From Actinomycetes bacterium (GTDB lineage: Bacteria; Actinomycetota; Acidimicrobiia; Acidimicrobiales; Palsa-688), in assembly GCA_021808425.1 (NCBI GenBank), contig JAKBBS010000009.1:1-35703 (forward strand): a stretch of 35,703 nucleotides of DNA, written 5' to 3'. Under the pieces are notes generated by a model. That model ran no database searches. It had not been told where the DNA came from and saw nothing but the letters and a program-made list of their open reading frames with translations. The position numbers were made by a program, and so were the translations under genes. How positions within the stretch are numbered: position 1 is the first letter of the stretch; each line of letters starts with the position of its first letter. Positions 32,510 to 35,703 of the stretch are shown here, piece by piece.

Positions 32510-34630
32510 TCACGAGTCGTGGAGAACGGCAGCCATACGGTTCGCCCACTTCCCGGACATGTTGACGCCGAGCGTCGCCGCTACCTCCTCCGCCGTCGAC
32601 GGGCGTTTGTCGAGCAAGCGCAGGAGGCCTTCTCCGCTCAACAGTTTCTCCGGGACTTTTCCAGTTGCGTTCGCTGCGTCGAGCGAAACTTGGATGGCTT
32701 GTCTTGCAATGCGACCAAGCGCGCCGGGCGCAGCGCGAACACAGTCGGCGCAGACACCAAGCCGGCGCGACGACGCACCTTTGAGCGGCTCGGCGCAATG
32801 CGCGCACGAGCTGATCGAATGTGGAGCGACCCTTGCAGCTGCAGGACGGCTTGCGGCACCGGTCGGCCGGCCGCTGGTCCGTGTCGGCTTGGACGTTCTG
32901 CGAGGCGGCGCGAGAGGCGACGGGAGCGAGGTTGCAGATTTGGCGGACAGCTGCTCGAGGTATGGGCTCGGTCGGTTGTCCCAATTTCTGGCGTTCTGCG
33001 CTGCCCAGGTCAGATGCAGCTCCCTTCGCGCTCTGGTTATCCCGACGTGCAGGAGCCGCTCCTCCTCGGCGAGCTGTGCAGGGGTCGTGGCAAAGCTCGA
33101 TGGGACGCAACCATCGGCCATGCCCACGACGAACACGACGTCCCACTCCAATCCTTTGGATCTATGCAAAGTCGCAAGCGTCACACCGTCGCTGCCCATA
33201 TCGACATTACGTCTCGCTAAGGCGTTGACCTCCCCGAGAGTGGTGCGGGCATCGCTTGACAACTTACCGCTGCCCCCAGACAACCCTTGGACCAGCTCCG
33301 CGAGGGCCTGAAAGGATTCCCAACGCGCACGGGCCGCACCGAGGCCGGCGGGCGGTGAGTCCGGGTCGAAGCCGGCGTCACCGAGTACCGACAAGAGCAG
33401 CTCGTTTCCATCTCGGTCCGGCTGGGCTCGAGCCAAAGTCCCGAATCGCGCAAGCACCGAGCGGATCTCCTCCCGCTCGAAGAACGTGACGTCTTCGGCA
33501 ACCCGGCTGGCTATGCCTGCGCGAGTCATGGCAGCCTCGAAACGAGCCTGGGCCGAGTTGTACCGGTAGAGCACAGCGACCTGCGCCGGCCGGGTTCCGG
33601 CCGCAAGCACGCGGCGGATCGCGCCGGCAACCCAGGACGCTTCCGCGGACTCGGTTTCCAGACGGTGCACTTTGGGTGAAGGACCCGCCGGCTGGGTTGC
33701 AACCAATGGCTTGGCCGTCCTGTCGACAGCGGCTCGGTTAGCCCACTTGAGGATCTGGGGGCTGCTGCGGTAGTTCCGCTCGAGGTTGATCACCCGCGCC
33801 GATGGGTAGCGTCTGGTGAAATCCGTCAGGTAGCCGGGGTCGGCTCCTTTCCAGGAGTAGATGGCTTGGCGCGGATCTCCGACGACGCAGACATCTTGGC
33901 CGTCTCCGACGATCGCGTCGAGCAGCCGCTGCTGCGCCGGGTCGGTGTCTTGGTATTCGTCAACGGTTACGTGCGCCCACCGCGATCTCACCCGAAGTGC
34001 GGCTTGAGGATCGGCGTGCAGGACATCAGCTGCGATTTCGAGCAGGTCAGCAAAGTCGACACGCTCGATCGCGGCTTTGCGGTTCGTGTAGCGTTGCCAT
34101 GCTTCGGTCACGGTTCGAGGGTCGACGCCCGGATTGCGGTCGGCCGATGACGACGCCGACTGGTAGTCCTCGGGGCCCACAAGGCGGCTTCTGGCCCACG
34201 CGACTTCGTCCGTGACCTCCCGTACGGTCACGTTGTCGGGCTCCTTACCCGTCACGGCGCGAAGGCTGTCGCGCCAGACGCGCCATGAATCGCGCTCCCC
34301 TAATACGACGGGCGACTCTCCCGGTCGGCCGGTGACGGCCCAGAACTGGGCTGCGACTCGCAAAGCGCCGGCATGGAAGGTGCGCGCGTCCACCCCAGCC
34401 ACGCCAAGGCCGCTAAGCCGCTCTCCTAGCTCCGCTGCCGCCTTCTTCGAATGGGTAACGGCCAACGCCCGCTCCGCGTGCAGCTGGCCGGTCATGACTG
34501 CGTAGGCGAGCCGGTATGTGACCGTGCGGGTCTTACCAGTCCCTGCTCCGGCGATGATGCATACCGGCCCGAAGATGGCTTCCGCCGCTTCGCGCTGGCT
34601 GGGGTCCAGGCCGTCCAGGAGTCCTGACAT
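32510..34630 (-). CDS. UvrD2-like superfamily 1A DNA helicase
   Basis: This 706-residue SF1A helicase has motif I AGAGTGKT (27-34), motif Ia ALAVTHSKKAAAEL, motif II VDEYQDTD (223-230), motif III VVGDPRQAIYSWKGAD, motif IV NLERNYRS, motif V VTLATLHRSKGLEWD and motif VI HVGITRARRELHLTW. After the motor comes a Pro/Arg/Ser-rich linker, then a zinc-type tetracysteine C609-x2-C612 ... C627-x2-C630, and a helical tail (640-706) that loosely resembles an HRDC or Lhr-like accessory domain. A tetracysteine after the motor points to the actinobacterial UvrD2 group rather than UvrD1/PcrA. It unwinds DNA in repair. ATG 34630 fits the short N-terminus before motif Q (LDPSQREA). Confidence 0.9.
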   Translation of the reverse strand: MSGLLDGLDPSQREAAEAIFGPVCIIAGAGTGKTRTVTYRLAYAVMTGQLHAERALAVTHSKKAAAELGERLSGLGVAGVDARTFHAGALRVAAQFWAVTGRPGESPVVLGERDSWRVWRDSLRAVTGKEPDNVTVREVTDEVAWARSRLVGPEDYQSASSSADRNPGVDPRTVTEAWQRYTNRKAAIERVDFADLLEIAADVLHADPQAALRVRSRWAHVTVDEYQDTDPAQQRLLDAIVGDGQDVCVVGDPRQAIYSWKGADPGYLTDFTRRYPSARVINLERNYRSSPQILKWANRAAVDRTAKPLVATQPAGPSPKVHRLETESAEASWVAGAIRRVLAAGTRPAQVAVLYRYNSAQARFEAAMTRAGIASRVAEDVTFFEREEIRSVLARFGTLARAQPDRDGNELLLSVLGDAGFDPDSPPAGLGAARARWESFQALAELVQGLSGGSGKLSSDARTTLGEVNALARRNVDMGSDGVTLATLHRSKGLEWDVVFVVGMADGCVPSSFATTPAQLAEEERLLHVGITRARRELHLTWAAQNARNWDNRPSPYLEQLSAKSATSLPSPLAPPRRTSKPTRTSGRPTGAASRPAAARVAPHSISSCAHCAEPLKGASSRRLGVCADCVRAAPGALGRIARQAIQVSLDAANATGKVPEKLLSGEGLLRLLDKRPSTAEEVAATLGVNMSGKWANRMAAVLHDS

Positions 34631-34687
34631 CTTCCGACATGTTGACGCATGGATGAGACGACCACCAACAGCTTCCCAGGAGTCGTC

Positions 34688-35452
34688 TCAGCCCGACGGG
34701 ACAACTGACCACACGGGATGGATCTCCATCCAACCATGATCACTGTCGAGCACGTAGGGGCCGGTCACCACGACCCGAGTACCGACTGCCGGCGTCGCCA
34801 AATCTGCGCCAGTGCAGATCCCATAGGAATAGCTCGGTGACCTGTACGCCGTCGGCGGTAGAGGTGGCGGCTCACCCGGCGTGCAGCCCGGTCGGTCGGC
34901 CGGGACAATTTCCGTCACGAGGTTCCCGTACTCGTCAGCGACGTTCGCCGAATCGAGCAGAGACGACTCGTCGCTCGGAAGTGACAGGTCGACGTGGACG
35001 TCGCCATCGCGTTCGTCACTGACATATGCAACCGTCCCGGTTACCGAGAGACAGGTCTTGACGATGCGCAGCCGGTAAGGGTGGTAGACGTTCGCCAATG
35101 GGTCCCCGCTGCGACATTTGCCGTGAGTGAGCGTCGGAGAGGTTGCTGCGAGAGAAGTGACGGTCGTCCGAGTGACCAAGGTCGTCGTAGTCGTCGGGGC
35201 GGGGTCGGTGTCAAAGACCTGCACGCTCGACGCCACAGTGGTCGTCCCAATCGTTTCGCCGGTGCGAGTAGCCGGAGCCGTCGTCGATGAGGTCGACCCG
35301 CCGCGGTGAATGGCGATGCTCTTCTCGCTCGAATGGACGCCGTATATGACGAAGGCAGTCGCGAGGGCAACAATGACGACCATCGCCAGGTGGCCTCCCC
35401 TCCCAGGTTTGCGGTTCGGACCCGTCGTAATGTGATTGGACCGCTTCATCAC
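34688..35452 (-). CDS. Membrane-anchored or secreted protein of unknown function
   Basis: This 254-residue protein has a basic N-terminus (1-20), one hydrophobic segment at about 22-39 (LAMVVIVALATAFVIYGV), a Ser/Thr-rich linker to about 110 and an extracellular domain to the end. The domain has CLSVTGTVAYVSDERDGDVH, YSYGICTGADLATPAVGTRV and VLDSDHGWMEIHPVW. This looks like a small OB-like beta barrel with the DxHGWxEIHP motif seen in many uncharacterised bacterial proteins. Several Cys (for example in GKCRSGDP and GCTPGEPPP) could form disulfides. The ATG has AAAGG upstream. The function is unknown. Confidence 0.75.
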   Translation of the reverse strand: MMKRSNHITTGPNRKPGRGGHLAMVVIVALATAFVIYGVHSSEKSIAIHRGGSTSSTTAPATRTGETIGTTTVASSVQVFDTDPAPTTTTTLVTRTTVTSLAATSPTLTHGKCRSGDPLANVYHPYRLRIVKTCLSVTGTVAYVSDERDGDVHVDLSLPSDESSLLDSANVADEYGNLVTEIVPADRPGCTPGEPPPLPPTAYRSPSYSYGICTGADLATPAVGTRVVVTGPYVLDSDHGWMEIHPVWSVVPSG

Positions 35453-35581
35453 TGACCTTTCGCAGAGTTGACGACCGAACCGACTTGTCCAGCCGCTCGG
35501 CGGATCGTAGCGACGAGGTGAGACCGTCAGTCAGCGAAACCCGCTCCGGCCGCTTGGCGCGCTCTTTCACCTAGGCTTCGA

Positions 35582-35703
35582 GTGGCGATGATCAAAGAAC
35601 CCGATACTTTTTCCAGTCAGGCCGATCTCGTCGCTAGACGGCTGTCGGCGGGCCCCGCGACTAGCGGAGCCGGCAGCGGGCGGCAGGTGGCCACCGATGC
35701 CTA
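35582..35703 (+). CDS. Possible start of a CDS running off the window
   Basis: From GTG 35582 (or ATG 35588) a plus-strand frame is open to the window edge, beginning MIKEPDTFSSQADLVARRLS. It is divergent from the anchored-protein gene with about 130 bases between them, which suits a promoter region. With 40 codons visible and no family resemblance, this is only a possibility. Confidence 0.25.
   Translation, partial: MAMIKEPDTFSSQADLVARRLSAGPATSGAGSGRQVATDA

Noticed and set aside
32559..33311. 250-codon plus-strand ORF opposite the helicase
   Set aside because: Antisense to conserved helicase motifs V and VI. No independent support.
1..35703. CRISPR arrays, rRNA genes or complete insertion sequences
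   Set aside because: No regularly spaced repeats, rRNA-like blocks or transposase genes with terminal inverted repeats were seen anywhere in the window.

Overview
The window is high-GC bacterial DNA with actinobacterial features: frequent GTG and TTG starts, a UvrD2-type helicase with a tetracysteine motif, DUF1206, an ECF42-type sigma factor with its DGPF/YCII partner, and a relic of the FYGS/GG-VF-FG repeat proteins common in Acidimicrobiia. I read it as a chromosomal accessory region of an Actinomycetota member, perhaps of class Acidimicrobiia. The class is an inference.

Layout. Positions 1-850 look like the edge of an integrative element. Two small unrecognised genes are followed by the 3' half of a tRNA-Gly(CCC) gene, with a paired direct repeat on each side that resembles integrase arm sites. 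Positions 850-3540 are mostly empty, apart from a truncated-haemoglobin/GyrI-like gene pair and a decayed repeat-protein fragment.

Positions 3541-19373 form one catabolic locus. A nine-gene minus-strand operon (13981 down to 4592) encodes a tandem-SnoaL protein, a single-domain sugar ABC ATPase, an RbsC-type permease, a lipoprotein binding protein, a 3-hydroxyisobutyrate-dehydrogenase-family enzyme, an aldo/keto reductase, a class II aldolase, a DAO-family flavoprotein and a second tandem-SnoaL protein. Upstream on the same strand lie a bicupin protein, an HpaI-type aldolase, a LacI regulator and an alpha/beta hydrolase. A DUF1537 acid-sugar kinase is divergent from the cupin. A third tandem-SnoaL gene lies at the far end, tail to tail with the second. 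Three LacI-type palindromes centred on ATACG(T/G)AT stand before SnoaL1, before SnoaL3 and between the cupin and the kinase, so the locus looks like one LacI regulon. The parts suggest uptake of a sugar or acid sugar, oxidation, phosphorylation and aldol cleavage. The three double-NTF2 proteins do not fit a pathway I know and are the best candidate for something new.

Positions 19374-24960 are a decaying, toxin-antitoxin-rich zone. It holds an SDR tail, a headless TetR gene, an AbrB-PIN pair, two VapBC pairs, a glycosyltransferase pseudogene with an in-frame stop, a broken Xre/MbcA-type antitoxin and a MarR-like tail. Positions 24992-27860 hold an NAD-epimerase-like gene behind an orphan 25-bp palindrome, and a YCII/ECF42 sigma pair with a matching promoter.

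Positions 28028-35452 look like ordinary genes: a DUF1206 membrane protein, an aldose-1-epimerase-like protein, two tandem hemerythrins, an EamA transporter, a UvrD2-like helicase and a secreted or anchored protein. No rRNA, complete tRNA, CRISPR array or intact insertion sequence was seen.
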